Shown here piece after piece: positions 18,160 to 27,132 of a stretch of DNA of 64,000 nt (position 1 is the stretch's first letter; each line of letters opens with the position of its first letter). The notes beneath the pieces were generated by a model. That model made no database searches, was not told the origin of the DNA, and saw only the letters and a list, made by a program, of their open reading frames with translations. A program made the translations under genes and the position numbers. This DNA is from JAAYZX01 sp040770645 (GTDB lineage Bacteria > Actinomycetota > Thermoleophilia > RBG-16-64-13). The DNA is taken from positions 1-64,000 of the forward strand of contig JAXGIS010000004.1 of the NCBI GenBank assembly GCA_040770645.1, written 5' to 3'.

Positions 18160-20547
18160 TCATCGCAGCAGACGCAGCGCGTTCCACAGCATCTGGGCCA
18201 CTTCGCCCCGAGTGGCGTTCTGCCAAGGGTCCCAGGAAGGTCCGAAGCCGATCAAGCCGGCGAGCACGCCGTTGTGCTCGGCCTTGGTCATGGCGGGAGC
18301 GTGAATGGAGCTGAAGTTGCCCAGTGTGCCGACAGAAGTGCCCGGAGGCGCCACGAGGGCACCGGGGCGAAGGTTGTCGAGTGCTCGAACCACCATGGTC
18401 ACCACCTGCGCCCGGCCGATGTTGTCCCACGGAGCGAACGAGCCGGGAGCGGTTCCGGTGGTGATGCCGCGCTGCGCGACGGTGGCGATGTAGCCGCGGG
18501 GATAGGGCCAGTCCGCACCCACGTCCCCGAAGGGGCACTGCTCCGCAGGAAGCGGCTCCAGAGCCAGGCTGAGCACGATCATCTTGGCGAATTGTTGACG
18601 CATGACCGCGTCTTCGGGGCCGAAATGGTTCTTGTCGTAGCCGCCGATGATGCCGCGGGCGGAGAGTTCGGCGATGGCGCTCGCGTATGGGTGACCGGGC
18701 GGTACGTCGACGAAGCCGTCCGCCGAGGCCGGCGGCGCCGGGAGGCGCAGCAGCCCGTAGCCATACTGGTTGTCAGGTCCGGGGTCGCCCAAGTCGAGGG
18801 CGTTGGCCTTGAGATAGTCCTCCACCTGGGCCGGAGAGAAGGCCGGGAAGGCCTGCCGGACCAAAGCGGCGGCACCGGCCACGTGGGGAGCGGCAGCCGA
18901 TGTGCCGGGAAAGTTCCCGATCGACGTCTGTACCCCGCAAGGCCCCGCTATCTCATGCGCGATGCGGCCGTCACGCGTGGGGCCTTCTGAGGAGTAAAAC
19001 TCCTGGGCGAAGTCCGGTCCCCGGCCCACGGTCGCCACAGCCATGGACCCGGCTGAGCGGTTGTCGGCCGGAATGGCGATGCTGCGCGCATAGTCGAAGT
19101 AGGAGCCGCCGTAGCCGTCGTCAAGGTAATCAGTCGTGGTGAGGAAGTCGAAGTCCACATCCGTACGCGTGGCCGAGTGACGCCAGACACTCCACACGTA
19201 GACACCACTTGAGGGCGCCATGTAGTCTATCTCCTCAGCCGGACACGCCGCGGCCGTCCCGTTCTGCCTGTTGGTCGATTCGGCCACCAACCGGTATTCA
19301 CCATCCCATCGATAGAGATAGAGATCGTAGTCTTGGGTAGCCCCACTCCAGGCATCGTCCCAAACAAGAGCAGCACTGATCCTTCTTCCCTCCGGCACCC
19401 AGATGGTCTGGGGCGGACTCCCCTGCAAACCGTCCCAATTGAGCCAGTTGTCATGGTCGGGGTCGGTGAAGTCGCCCATCCAGTGGCTCTTGCGGTAGTT
19501 GCCGGCCGATTGAGCCCAGAAGACGCCGTGGTCTACGGCCCGAGTCACGATGTCGTTGTACGGTCCTCGCCCATCGCCCAACCCCTCGGCGGCGTTGCTA
19601 CAGGAATGGTTGATCACCTGCACTCCCAGTTGGAGCAACCAATCCACAGCCCGGCCGGTCTCGACAGGTGTGCGGGCCGCAGCCAAGAAAAGGCCGGCCT
19701 CCGGGGCCATGTCATGCACTACCTGAGCCACCATCGTGCCGTGATTCTCTGCAGAAGCCGTGGCCCCCGAACGCCACACCTCGACCGAAGAAGGCAGCTC
19801 GGTACCCAGCAGTTCGGAGTAGCCGGCGAAACCCACATCCACGATCCCTACCTTAAGACCTCGGCCGCGATACCCGGCGGCGTGCCAGGCATCGGCATGG
19901 GTCTCGGCCACTCCCTCGCTGATGATCGACCCGCCCGGCGTCTTGTCGGCGGCAGGAGAGGAGGTCGGTCGCGCCCGGTGTGCGGCCTCTGACCAGAGGG
20001 GGTCGGCGGGCACCAGGCTCACATCTGGGGTGATCCGCAGCACGCCGGGCTCCTCCAGCAGCGATTCGAGTGTCCCCAGCGGTAGCCAGGCGGAGAGGTA
20101 CTCCTCGTAGCCGTCGATGAGCCTCCCTCCGCAGGCGGACACAGCGACACGTGCATCACGCGCTCTTCCCGGCTCCGCCTCAACGATTACACGCACATCC
20201 CCGCCCAGTAGCGTGAGGCCGCGGCTGAAGGCGAAAGTCTGGGCGGCGTCAACCCCTTGGGCCTCATGAACACGCTCCATTTGGTACAGGGCGGAGTCGA
20301 GGCCGGCAGGGCTCTTGAGGGACAGGATGAGGCCGGCGGCCGCAGATCCGTTGGTCGTCGGCCCATCGGTCGTGAAGCCGGCGTTGGGGAGAAATGGAGC
20401 AGGGGGAGGGCCGGACGGCAAGGGTACCCCCGAGCCTGTCTCGGGCCCGGCAGAAGCACCACCTCCCAGTGAGGTGAGCAACACGACACCCACCATCCCC
20501 ACTGCGAGAAACAACAGGCGACGCCACTTGGTGGAGTGCCTTCTCAT
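18160..20547 (-). CDS. Subtilisin-like (S8) serine protease with three SLH domains
   Basis: The ATG at 20547 (MRRHSTKWRRLLFLAVGMVG) follows GGAGGTTGTG; a signal peptide follows. The S8 catalytic triad is visible: Asp in KVGIVDVGFAGYSE, His in ENHGTMVAQVVHDMA and Ser in GTSAAAPHVAGAAALV. About 240 residues before the triad are a long propeptide-like region. From about residue 625 come three S-layer homology repeats (FVDVPPGHPYASAIAELSAR, then IIGGYDKNHFGPEDAVMRQQ; GITTGTAPGSFAPWDNIGRA; WDPWQNATRGEVAQMLWNAL), which anchor the enzyme to cell-wall polymers. At 795 residues it is a normal size for a surface subtilase. The frame is intact, so it is probably functional. Confidence 0.92.
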   Translation of the reverse strand: MRRHSTKWRRLLFLAVGMVGVVLLTSLGGGASAGPETGSGVPLPSGPPPAPFLPNAGFTTDGPTTNGSAAAGLILSLKSPAGLDSALYQMERVHEAQGVDAAQTFAFSRGLTLLGGDVRVIVEAEPGRARDARVAVSACGGRLIDGYEEYLSAWLPLGTLESLLEEPGVLRITPDVSLVPADPLWSEAAHRARPTSSPAADKTPGGSIISEGVAETHADAWHAAGYRGRGLKVGIVDVGFAGYSELLGTELPSSVEVWRSGATASAENHGTMVAQVVHDMAPEAGLFLAAARTPVETGRAVDWLLQLGVQVINHSCSNAAEGLGDGRGPYNDIVTRAVDHGVFWAQSAGNYRKSHWMGDFTDPDHDNWLNWDGLQGSPPQTIWVPEGRRISAALVWDDAWSGATQDYDLYLYRWDGEYRLVAESTNRQNGTAAACPAEEIDYMAPSSGVYVWSVWRHSATRTDVDFDFLTTTDYLDDGYGGSYFDYARSIAIPADNRSAGSMAVATVGRGPDFAQEFYSSEGPTRDGRIAHEIAGPCGVQTSIGNFPGTSAAAPHVAGAAALVRQAFPAFSPAQVEDYLKANALDLGDPGPDNQYGYGLLRLPAPPASADGFVDVPPGHPYASAIAELSARGIIGGYDKNHFGPEDAVMRQQFAKMIVLSLALEPLPAEQCPFGDVGADWPYPRGYIATVAQRGITTGTAPGSFAPWDNIGRAQVVTMVVRALDNLRPGALVAPPGTSVGTLGNFSSIHAPAMTKAEHNGVLAGLIGFGPSWDPWQNATRGEVAQMLWNALRLLR

Positions 20548-20781
20548 CACAACCTCCCTCAAACACGTGGGGCAAAAGGCAAGAGCCGTGATTATGATTC
20601 TAAGGCTGCCCCTACCCTCCAGCAAGGAGAAGATGGCGTCCCCACATTGCTGGCGGCGAGCGCCGGGCGTTGCTCAAAGTCAGAACCACCGGGGAGTCTG
20701 CGGCGCGCACCGACGGCGTCGTGCGCCATTCCCTGTCGAGCTCGTCTGCGGCACCGGCCCCTCCACCGGCACCGGCAGGCG

Positions 20782-21919
20782 TTAGGGCAGGTTGACGAAG
20801 AAGGAGTCGCGGCCGATATCGAGATCGCAGCGGGCCCCGGATACGGCATTACCCCCGGCGTCAACCACACTCACGTACACCACGGCTACACCTGCTCCGT
20901 GCTCCACATTCAGAGAGCGGAACGGTCTCGAGTACCTCGTTCATGTAGGCTTCGGCCTGCGCTCGGTCCGCATGGGGCGCCTCCACCCACACGGTGACGC
21001 GGCGACTCTCCAGGCGGGTGCTCGCCACCTCCAGCAGGCGCAGGATCCATCCGGGGTAGGCTCCTTCGCCGGGGAGCGCAGCCGCCACCATGGCTCGGAC
21101 GGCATCGTTATCCGGTGCCGGCGGCGGCACCGGCCACAGCTTGGCGGCCGCCTCCTCCAGGTTATCCCCGGGGTTCAATTCCTGGGGCCTCCCACTCGTG
21201 TGGCCCAAGTACTCCACGCGGACGGAAGCGATGGCCAAGCCCCGCGTTCTGGCGTTAATCGCGGCCCGCAGCAGAACTTCCTCTACGAAGGGACCGTTGT
21301 CGTCCTCCTCCAGGGCGAACGTGACCGCCAAGGGCTCAAACGCATCGATGTACGTGTGGCGGACCCACCAACCCAAACCGCCCAGCTCATGCACGAGCGC
21401 GGATAGCGCCTGTTCGGCGGAGAGACCCGAGTAGTCCACCACCCCCAGCCGCTGGTAGGTGGGGTCGGCCAGCGAGGGCTGGTGGTCGGGGAAGGACAAC
21501 CCCTTCTCCCGCATGAGCCGGATCAGTCCCTCGTCCACCTCCATCAGCCGGCCGTCCTCCCAGACGTAGCGGCCGTCACGCCAGAAGAACTGGGAGCCGT
21601 GCTCCCCGCCGCCGGCCGCGGTATCCGAACCGGCAGTCGTCTGCAGCAGTTGGAAGCGACCGTATCCCAGGTAGGAGTAGCCGCCGTTGATGATTGGGTC
21701 GGGGATGCCGTACGCGCCCTGCGCCATGAGGGCCGTGGGAGGATCGATCAAAGTGCTGCTGGTCACCTCAATCCTGGTTGCGGAGGTGCTGTCGCCGAAC
21801 GGTGGAGAGGCACCGCATCCGGAGAGGAGCACCAGCCCCACGCCCGCGACCAAGACACAAGCCAAAGCCATAACGCCAACCACAACTATCACTCGGGCCG
21901 TACCCCTGCGGGCTCTCAT
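20782..21919 (-). CDS. Lipoprotein of unknown function (C-terminal frameshift)
   Basis: The ATG at 21919 has GGGAGTTGCTC upstream. The signal peptide ends in a lipobox (GLVLLSGCG). The mature protein begins with a Ser/Thr-rich linker, then FFWRDGRYVWEDGRLMEVDE and two mixed alpha/beta segments: YIDAFEPLAVTFALEEDDNG and VASTRLESRRVTVWVEAPHA. Near 20925 the frame breaks; the corrected end reads NVEHGAGVAVVYVSVVDAGG then RCDLDIGRDSFFVNLP and TAA at 20784. I recognise no family. Position between two other exported proteins on the same strand suggests a shared envelope function. Confidence 0.72.
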
Positions 21920-22113
21920 GAGCAACTCCCTCCCATTGCCGAGATACCTGACCACACAAGAGTGGGTGACACAGCGACGCAGGTTTGACGCCGCGATCCG
22001 GCCAAAGGTGCCGAGACACACGCCGCCCGCCGGCCTCCGCCCGCCGTCCTCCGTGTACCGGTTCCCGCCTAACGGTCCCCGTCCGCCGGTCTTGGCGAAG
22101 CTTCCTGATCGCG

Positions 22114-23341
22114 CTACTTAACCGTCTCCAGCGCCGCCGCTATGCGCAGCACCGCCGTCCTGGTTCCCGGTTCGCCAACCACCACCAAGGAGATATCGCC
22201 GGGAACAGCGGCGATCACCCGGTCCTCATCCACGAAAACGCGGACCAAGCGCCCGTCCGCCAGAACCGCGTGGAACGGCGTCTCTCCCCAATCGCCCACT
22301 TGGTAGGCAATGAGAGCAACCAACCGCCGGCCGTCCGTGAACACCACCCGGTACGGCTCGGGATATGCGCCGGCGCCATCCCCCATGGCCTGTACCCAGG
22401 GATTCTGTTCACTCCCGTACGACACCAAATCAGAAAATGACTGATCGTCATCGGCCACCGCCCAGCCCTCGGGCAACTGCCTGGGAAGAATGACGCGCCG
22501 GTCACCAGGCAGTCGTTGCGCCAGCCAATCTGCCACGCCGCTCAGCGACATTCCTTTCTTCCACGAACCCTGCGTTCCGTCGCCGACAGTGGACCCACCA
22601 CCCGTACCGCCCGCCTCGAGGGTCTCGATCGCCGCCCGCAGCGCGTCCATATTCACCGTCTCTTCGGCGCCTCCCGCAGCCCCGGCCGGTCTCCGGAAAC
22701 CACCGTATCCCTCGTGCACGAATGCGCCCGCCGCACCCTGATACAGCCAGTAACCAACAGGCTGGTAGGTGCCGCCGTAACGCAGATCGTCCTGAGCGAG
22801 GAAGAGAAGAACCTCATCACCCACCGCAATTTCGGGCTCCGCTCGCTTCAGCGTCATGGTAATCCCCTGCCCGCCGGGTACCGTTCCGGCCGGTACCGTC
22901 CCACCCTCAGTGTGGACGGTGACCAGATCACCCACCGGCGAAAACCCGGTCTCGGTACTCATAACCTGAACGATCCAGCTTCGGTAAACAATGCAGGCAT
23001 CGTCAGGGAATTGGGGAGTCCATTGGTCGGCGTTGGGCCCGTTCCAGCGACCGGGGAGCTCTGCCAACACCTTCCCGTACACTACGAGGTCGCAGGCGGC
23101 GATCATGGATTCGATACTCAAGACGCCTGCCTCCGGTTCGGGCAGTTGCAGTGAGGGCGCCGAACCAGTGGGGGTGGCGGCCCCAGGAGTGGTAGTTGTG
23201 GCAACAGTGGTAGAAGATGCCGACGCCGAATCGGTTGCGGGGGCGGAAGTGGACCCAGACGGAGTACCGGCACAACCCGAGGTAGGACGCCGCCACGAGC
23301 AGCAACATCAGTGAAGCGGGCCGGGAGACAAGCCTTGCCAT
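22114..23341 (-). CDS. Lipoprotein with GKV...GRW domain plus C-terminal domain (N-terminal frameshift)
   Basis: The real start is the ATG at 23341: MARLVSRPASLMLLLVAASY then, after one base change near 23275, a lipobox-like AASYLGCAGTPSGS. The conserved domain follows: LSIESMIAACDLVVYGKVLA, ELPGRWNGPNADQW, VYRSWIVQVM and a GDEVLLFL strand, homologous to the lipoprotein at 10426-11100. A Gly-rich linker leads to a second domain containing LPEGWAVADDDQSF, YRVVFTDGRRLVALIAYQ and LVRVFVDEDRVIAAVP, possibly of the DUF4367/MucB-like sensor type. About 400 residues in total. Confidence 0.74.
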
Positions 23342-23840
23342 GTGGGCCTCCTTGTCGGTAACCTGCCGCTCCTGCGAATACCGCTCCCATACATAACCGC
23401 CGCGCGCAGATGGCAGGGCCTTTAACTCGGGTTTGGACTCGATCATATCCTGGATCCTCTGGACCAACCGGTGCAGACGCGGCGTATCATCGAGTCCTGG
23501 GCGTTCCGGATCGATAAGATGCTGAAGGTGGGTTGGGGCGACGAGAGGGTGATCGAGACGCGTTCCGGCATGACGCAATATGACCGTACCTGGTTCAAGG
23601 AGGCTTCCTTCCCAGACGTTGTGGATCCGCCCAGCGGCTGCGGGGGATTCCCCGACCCTGCTGACGTCGCTGCCGCCCCTGACGATGACGCCGAGCTATA
23701 GAGACGAGTCCGTGCCTGAATCGACAGCGGTCCGGCAGCGGCTCGTTCTCCATGAGGGCCTCACCCGGGCGTTTGCGGGCCTCGGCCAGGTGCATGCAGG
23801 CCGGATCGGCCTTCTGGGCTCTGAGGCCGGCGTCCAGACC
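23342..23840. other. No supported gene
   Basis: Roughly 500 bases between the lipoprotein start and the DUF1801-like fragment. Open frames exist on both strands without motif support. The lipoprotein promoter should lie near 23380-23450. The plus-strand frame at 23580-23840 may be the decayed N-terminal part of the DUF1801-like gene, but I cannot align it. Confidence 0.4.
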
Positions 23841-24023
23841 GGCCGGGGCCCGCTCGCGCCGTTCCTCCGGGCGCTAGATCTCCACGCCCGGCGGGTTCTC
23901 GGCTTCAACGACGCCGCCAACCTGGACGGGGGTGACATGTGGCCCACCTCGTTTGCGGCCAAGAAGATAGCGCACGCCGTGGAGAGAGACACCGCTGAAC
24001 TGATCAAGAAGTCCCCGAACTGA
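23841..24023 (+). pseudogene. DUF1801-like protein, C-terminal remnant
   Basis: The only recognisable part is the end: VLGFNDAANLDGGDMWPTSF, then AAKKIAHAVERDTAELIKK. This closely matches the ending of a DUF1801/YdhG-type small protein subgroup (GFxDxANLDxGxMWPTxFAxKxL...IxxLVKKA). The N-terminal two thirds cannot be found upstream in any frame. The fragment is probably a relic, although errors upstream cannot be excluded. Confidence 0.5.
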
Positions 24024-24064
24024 CGGTAACATTGGCAGCGTAACGACAGACGAATGGAGGAATC

Positions 24065-24220
24065 ATGGCCTCGAATTCGGGTGCACAGGCCGGAGGGTTC
24101 TTTGGCTCCCTTTGGTTCATAGGGTGGCTGTTCACGTGGGCCTTTGCGCAACTGGTCTGGTGGCAGGTGCTGCTGGGCCTTGTCATCTGGCCGTACTACC
24201 TAGGCGTGGCCGCACGCTGA
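24065..24220 (+). CDS. Small one- or two-helix membrane protein (51 residues)
   Basis: ATG at 24065 follows GGAGGAATC, an excellent ribosome binding site. The product starts MASNSGAQAGGFFGSLWFIG and continues WLFTWAFAQLVWWQVLLGL and VIWPYYLGVAAR. It is mostly hydrophobic and Trp-rich, enough for two short membrane helices with a Gly-rich N-terminus. No family is assigned. The intact frame and good start make it a credible gene. It precedes the enoyl-CoA hydratase by 134 bases. Confidence 0.7.
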   Translation: MASNSGAQAGGFFGSLWFIGWLFTWAFAQLVWWQVLLGLVIWPYYLGVAAR

Positions 24221-24274
24221 CCTGACGACCCCACCGACCCACCGTGGAAGGGGCCGTAAGGGGGACGACGGGAC

Positions 24275-24302
24275 GTCTCGGCCGGATGGTCTCGGCCGGA
24301 TG
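24275..24302 (+). repeat. Tandem 14-bp direct repeat before the enoyl-CoA hydratase gene
   Basis: GTCTCGGCCGGATG occurs twice back to back (24275-24288, 24289-24302). It lies 52 bases before the hydratase start, next to TGATAACCT, which resembles a -10 region. It could be a direct-repeat operator or simple slippage. Confidence 0.45.
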
Positions 24303-24354
24303 ATAACCTTGCCATGAGTAGCGCGGGCAGGCGGCCTATCACGGGAGACGACCA

Positions 24355-25146
24355 ATGAACTACTCCACCGTCTTGTTCGAGGTTCGCGACGGCGTGGCCT
24401 GGGTCACCCTCAACCGGCCGGAGAGCTTCAACGCGCTCAACCTAGAAAGCGCGCGCGAACTGCACCATGTGGCCAATCGCTGCGGCTCTGACCGCGCCGT
24501 GCGCGCGGTGGTGCTGACCGGCGCCGGCGACCGGGCCTTCTGCGCCGGTGGCGACGTGGCCGGCTTCGCCGCCGACCCCGCCCATGTCGACCTGCTCATC
24601 AAGGAGATGACCACTTATCTGGACGCGGCCGTCTCGCGCTTGGCCTGGATGGACGCCCCGGTGATCGCCATGGTGAACGGGGTGGCGGCCGGCGCGGGGC
24701 TGAGCCTGGTGGCCTGCTGCGACCTGGCCGTGGCCGGGGAGAACGCCCGCTTCACCAGCGCCTACACCCAGGTGGGACTGGCGCCGGATTGCGGCTCCAC
24801 CTACTTCCTCTCCCGTATCATCGGCCTCCGCCGCTGCGCCGAGCTCTACCTCACCAACCGGGTGCTCTCCGCGCAGGAAGCCCTTGAATGGGGCCTCATC
24901 AACAGGGTGGTGGCGGCGCAAGCGGTCAAGGAGACGGTGTCGGCGCTGGCCGGCGAACTGGCCCAGGGCCCCACCCGGGCCTACGGGGGCGTCAAGCGCC
25001 TCCTACGAATGGCCGCCCAGGAGGGTCCGGAATCCCAGATGGAGCGCGAGGCCCGCGAGGTGGCGGCACTCAGCCGGACCGCTGATGGGCTCGAAGGGGC
25101 TCAGGCGTTCGTGGAGCGGCGAAAGCCGGTCTTCCGCGGCCTATAG
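24355..25146 (+). CDS. Enoyl-CoA hydratase/isomerase family protein
   Basis: The 263-residue crotonase-fold protein has the two oxyanion-hole segments RAFCAGGDVAGF and VNGVAAGAGLSLVACC. The active-site region YTQVGLAPDCGSTYFLSRII carries Asp-Cys-Gly where hydratases usually have the second catalytic Glu, so it looks more like PaaG-type 2,3-enoyl-CoA isomerases (GLVPDSGG) than a classical hydratase. It therefore probably shifts or hydrates double bonds in fatty or aromatic acyl-CoAs. Start ATG is at 24355 after GGGAGACGACCA. It stands alone, without other beta-oxidation genes in the window. Confidence 0.9.
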   Translation: MNYSTVLFEVRDGVAWVTLNRPESFNALNLESARELHHVANRCGSDRAVRAVVLTGAGDRAFCAGGDVAGFAADPAHVDLLIKEMTTYLDAAVSRLAWMDAPVIAMVNGVAAGAGLSLVACCDLAVAGENARFTSAYTQVGLAPDCGSTYFLSRIIGLRRCAELYLTNRVLSAQEALEWGLINRVVAAQAVKETVSALAGELAQGPTRAYGGVKRLLRMAAQEGPESQMEREAREVAALSRTADGLEGAQAFVERRKPVFRGL

Positions 25147-25196
25147 AACGTTTCGTTCATCGGTATCGTGTCTGGATGACAAGCAAGGAGTCGGGC

Positions 25197-25460
25197 ATGG
25201 AGACCGTGACCATTTCCACCAAGTTCCAAGTGGTCATCCCCAAGTACATTCGCGAGAAGCTGGGATTGATGCCCGGGCAGAAGGTCAGGCTTTCGCCCAC
25301 GGTGATCTATCGAACTCTTGCCGCTGAGGTCCGCCCGCGAGCTTCGCGGCGTTCTGCGGGGAGGGACACCACCTTCACCCGGGACCGCGAAGGATCTGTG
25401 TGTGAACGCGGTCGATTTCTCGGCCTGGTCGAGTCCTTCGCCGGCGGGCTCAACGCGGCA
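25197..25460 (+). pseudogene. Decayed AbrB/MazE-type antitoxin and PIN-type toxin module
   Basis: ATG at 25197 starts METVTISTKFQVVIPKYIRE, then KLGLMPGQKVRL, the swapped-hairpin AbrB/SpoVT DNA-binding domain used by VapB/MazE antitoxins. About 35 residues in, sequence similarity stops. Further down, joining two frames gives VNAVDFSAW and VESFAGGLNAADF (25400-25460), which resembles the first conserved block of PIN-domain (VapC) toxins (VDSSAWxExF...). The middle is lost or scrambled. I read this as a broken vapBC-like pair; the PIN assignment is tentative. Confidence 0.5.
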
Positions 25461-25741
25461 GACTTCGTGCATCATCTCTTCGAACTCCGCGGGAGAATGT
25501 GCCCGATGGGTTAAAGCAGCCGGCGGTTATTGAACCAGTCGACCCTTTCAAGGATGGCGAACTCCGCGCCTTCAATCCGTGCCCCCCAATACTCCCTCCA
25601 CCACTGTCGGTCCGGCGTGATCGGCACAACGGTGGCCGCGCTCCCCTGTGGGTCAGCTCACCCCGTCTGCTGGATACGCTGGTCAGCCAGGCTGCTGGCC
25701 GGAATCGATGGCGAGCTTGAGCAGCCCTGCCGCGCCGCACT
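25461..25741. other. No supported gene
   Basis: After the PIN-like block no further toxin sequence can be recognised in any frame, which supports the idea of a truncated module. Confidence 0.35.
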
Positions 25742-25775
25742 GTGACAAGTCACGAAAATATGATATATTTATCAT
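25742..25775 (+). promoter_or_regulatory. AT-rich promoter with two inverted repeats
   Basis: GTGAC-AA-GTCAC (25742-25753) and ATGATA-TATT-TATCAT (25760-25775) are exact inverted repeats. The second contains TATGATATAT, a strong -10 candidate. The region is much more AT-rich than its surroundings and lies 28 bases before the start of the small protein at 25804. Confidence 0.5.
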
Positions 25776-25803
25776 TCAGTGAACTCCATTGAAGGAGCGA
25801 AAG

Positions 25804-25953
25804 ATGGCACGTACACCAGGAGCAAAGAACAAGACACCGCGAGAGCTTGAAGCAGAGGCTGAGCGGCTCAAGGAGAAAGCAAGGTTGATGAGGAAGATCG
25901 AAGACCTCAAAGAAGAAGGCGAAATAGCGCTTCTCTTGGTGCAGATCACCTAA
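25804..25953 (+). CDS. Small charged coiled-coil protein (49 residues)
   Basis: ATG at 25804 follows GAAGGAGCGAAAG. The product reads MARTPGAKNKTPRELEAEAE, then RLKEKARLMRKIEDLKEEGE and IALLLVQIT. The first ten residues (GAKNK) recall small phage- or plasmid-borne proteins; the rest is a continuous charged helix likely to form a coiled coil. Codon use is less GC-rich than the neighbours, which with the AT-rich promoter suggests acquisition by transfer. The function is unknown. Confidence 0.65.
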   Translation: MARTPGAKNKTPRELEAEAERLKEKARLMRKIEDLKEEGEIALLLVQIT

Positions 25954-25978
25954 GCCAAGGGAGGGAAGACCTGCAATA

Positions 25979-26407
25979 TTAGGGCCGTCGGTCAGGAACT
26001 TCTGCGCCCTCCGCCCTGGCCTTCAGATCGGCCAACCACTTCCTGTCGGTACGGGGCAATGTCCGCCTCACCATCGGGTAAACGAAAGGCAACAACCAAC
26101 CGCCCATGGTCTCTCTGGTGGTGGCCCTGGTCATCCCCGCCCTCTCCACGAACTCCCATTCATGGACACCCCAGAGCCCTGTGCGCCGTCCCGCCCCACG
26201 CCAGCTTGCTGGGCCTGTCCGCTTCGGTCACACTGATGGCCCAGGTGAGGCCGCCAAGACCGGCCCGGAAGGTGGTCCCCTTCTTCACAACCCCAGCCGA
26301 CGGCCGGACGACGAGGCGGCCCGCCGCGGCCAGGCCTTCACGTCCGCCAGTATGTCCCGCAACCGCTCCGCCGGCGCATCCACGTTCACGCTGAACTCGA
26401 CGTCCAC
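25979..26407 (-). pseudogene. SRPBCC (polyketide cyclase/START-like) protein, frameshifted
   Basis: From a GTG at 26407 the frame reads VDVEFSVNVDAPAERLRDIL and ADVKAWPR, the usual N-terminus of SRPBCC lipid-binding proteins. The frame then changes; KKGTTFRAG (near 26285) and ISVTEADRPSKLAWG (near 26225) are the central strands. A third frame gives HEWEFVERAGMTRATTRETM and the C-terminal helix KWLADLKARAEGAE before TAA at 25981. At least three breaks are needed in about 140 codons. It would bind a hydrophobic ligand. Confidence 0.62.
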
Positions 26408-26453
26408 GCTTCGCCTCCCCCACACTTGGTTCTATCATGGCTCCGAGCAAGCG

Positions 26454-26485
26454 TATACTGCAACTTGTACATCGTAGCGTACAAG
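26454..26485 (+). promoter_or_regulatory. Promoter and palindromic operator of the toxin-antitoxin operon
   Basis: TATACT (26454-26459) is a good -10 element. CTTGTAC (26464-26470) and GTACAAG (26479-26485) form an exact inverted repeat separated by eight bases. The right arm overlaps the ribosome binding site AAGGAGCG. A palindrome in this position is typical for autorepression by a Phd-family antitoxin. Confidence 0.6.
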
Positions 26486-26495
26486 GAGCGACATC

Positions 26496-26774
26496 ATGCG
26501 CCCACTCAAGCTCGATGAGGACATCCGCCCCCTTTCAGAGTTCCGCGCTCAGATCGCGTCGTTCGTCAAGCACGTGAACGATACCAAGCGTCCACTCGTA
26601 CTCACGCAGCACGGCCGCGGCACTGTCGTCGTTGTCGACATCTCGGAGTATGCGGCAATGCGCGAGCGGCTCGAGACCATCGACGATATCGCCGCCGCAC
26701 GCGCGCAGCTTGCCGCCGGCGAGGGCATCGCGCATGGCCAAGCCAAGGCGCAGGTACTCGGCAAACTTGCCTAG
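26496..26774 (+). CDS. Phd/YefM-family antitoxin
   Basis: The 92-residue protein has the Phd/YefM pattern: an N-terminal LDEDIRPLSEFRAQIASFVK that initiates DNA binding, then TKRPLVLTQHGRGTVVVVDI and EYAAMRERLETIDDIAAARA. The last third is a charged helix that normally neutralises the toxin. ATG at 26496 follows AAGGAGCGACATC. It ends one base before the RelE/ParE-type toxin start, the usual coupled arrangement. It should repress its own operon through the palindrome at 26464-26485. Confidence 0.88.
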   Translation: MRPLKLDEDIRPLSEFRAQIASFVKHVNDTKRPLVLTQHGRGTVVVVDISEYAAMRERLETIDDIAAARAQLAAGEGIAHGQAKAQVLGKLA

Positions 26775-26775
26775 G

Positions 26776-27081
26776 ATGCGCGTCGTCTGGTCACCGCACG
26801 CCATCGACCGCGTAGTCGAGATTGCCACCTACATCGCTCAGAACAGCCCCGCTGCCGCACGCGATTGGGTGGAGCAGCTCTTCGCCCATGTGGACACACA
26901 GCTCGCGGCGTTCCCACTCAGCGGCAAACCCGCCCGTGACGTGGACGCAGGCGATGCGCGCGAGCTAATCTTCGAGTCCTATCGCGTCTTCTACGACGTG
27001 GGGGATTCGGTCCAGATCCTCACGGTCAGGCGCGGCAGCGAGCTCATCGACGCAGATGAGCTGCGGCAAAGTCCAGCATAA
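26776..27081 (+). CDS. RelE/ParE-superfamily toxin
   Basis: The ATG at 26776 lies two bases after the antitoxin stop. The 101-residue protein starts MRVVWSPHAIDRVVEIATYI and has AARDWVEQLFAHVDTQLAAF, GKPARDVDAGDARELIFESY and RVFYDVGDSVQILTVRRGSE. This is the ParE/RelE fold signature (ArDl...I...L...P..G......RelIFesYRVFYdv...v.ILtVrrg). The YR-VFYD...ILTV ending is closest to ParE-like members, which attack gyrase, but RelE-like mRNA cleavage is also possible. The frame is intact. Confidence 0.88.
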   Translation: MRVVWSPHAIDRVVEIATYIAQNSPAAARDWVEQLFAHVDTQLAAFPLSGKPARDVDAGDARELIFESYRVFYDVGDSVQILTVRRGSELIDADELRQSPA

Positions 27082-27132
27082 CAAGCGCTACCAGTAGGGG
27101 CAGTCGCCGTGGCAAGTGGAGTGAGTTGCCCC

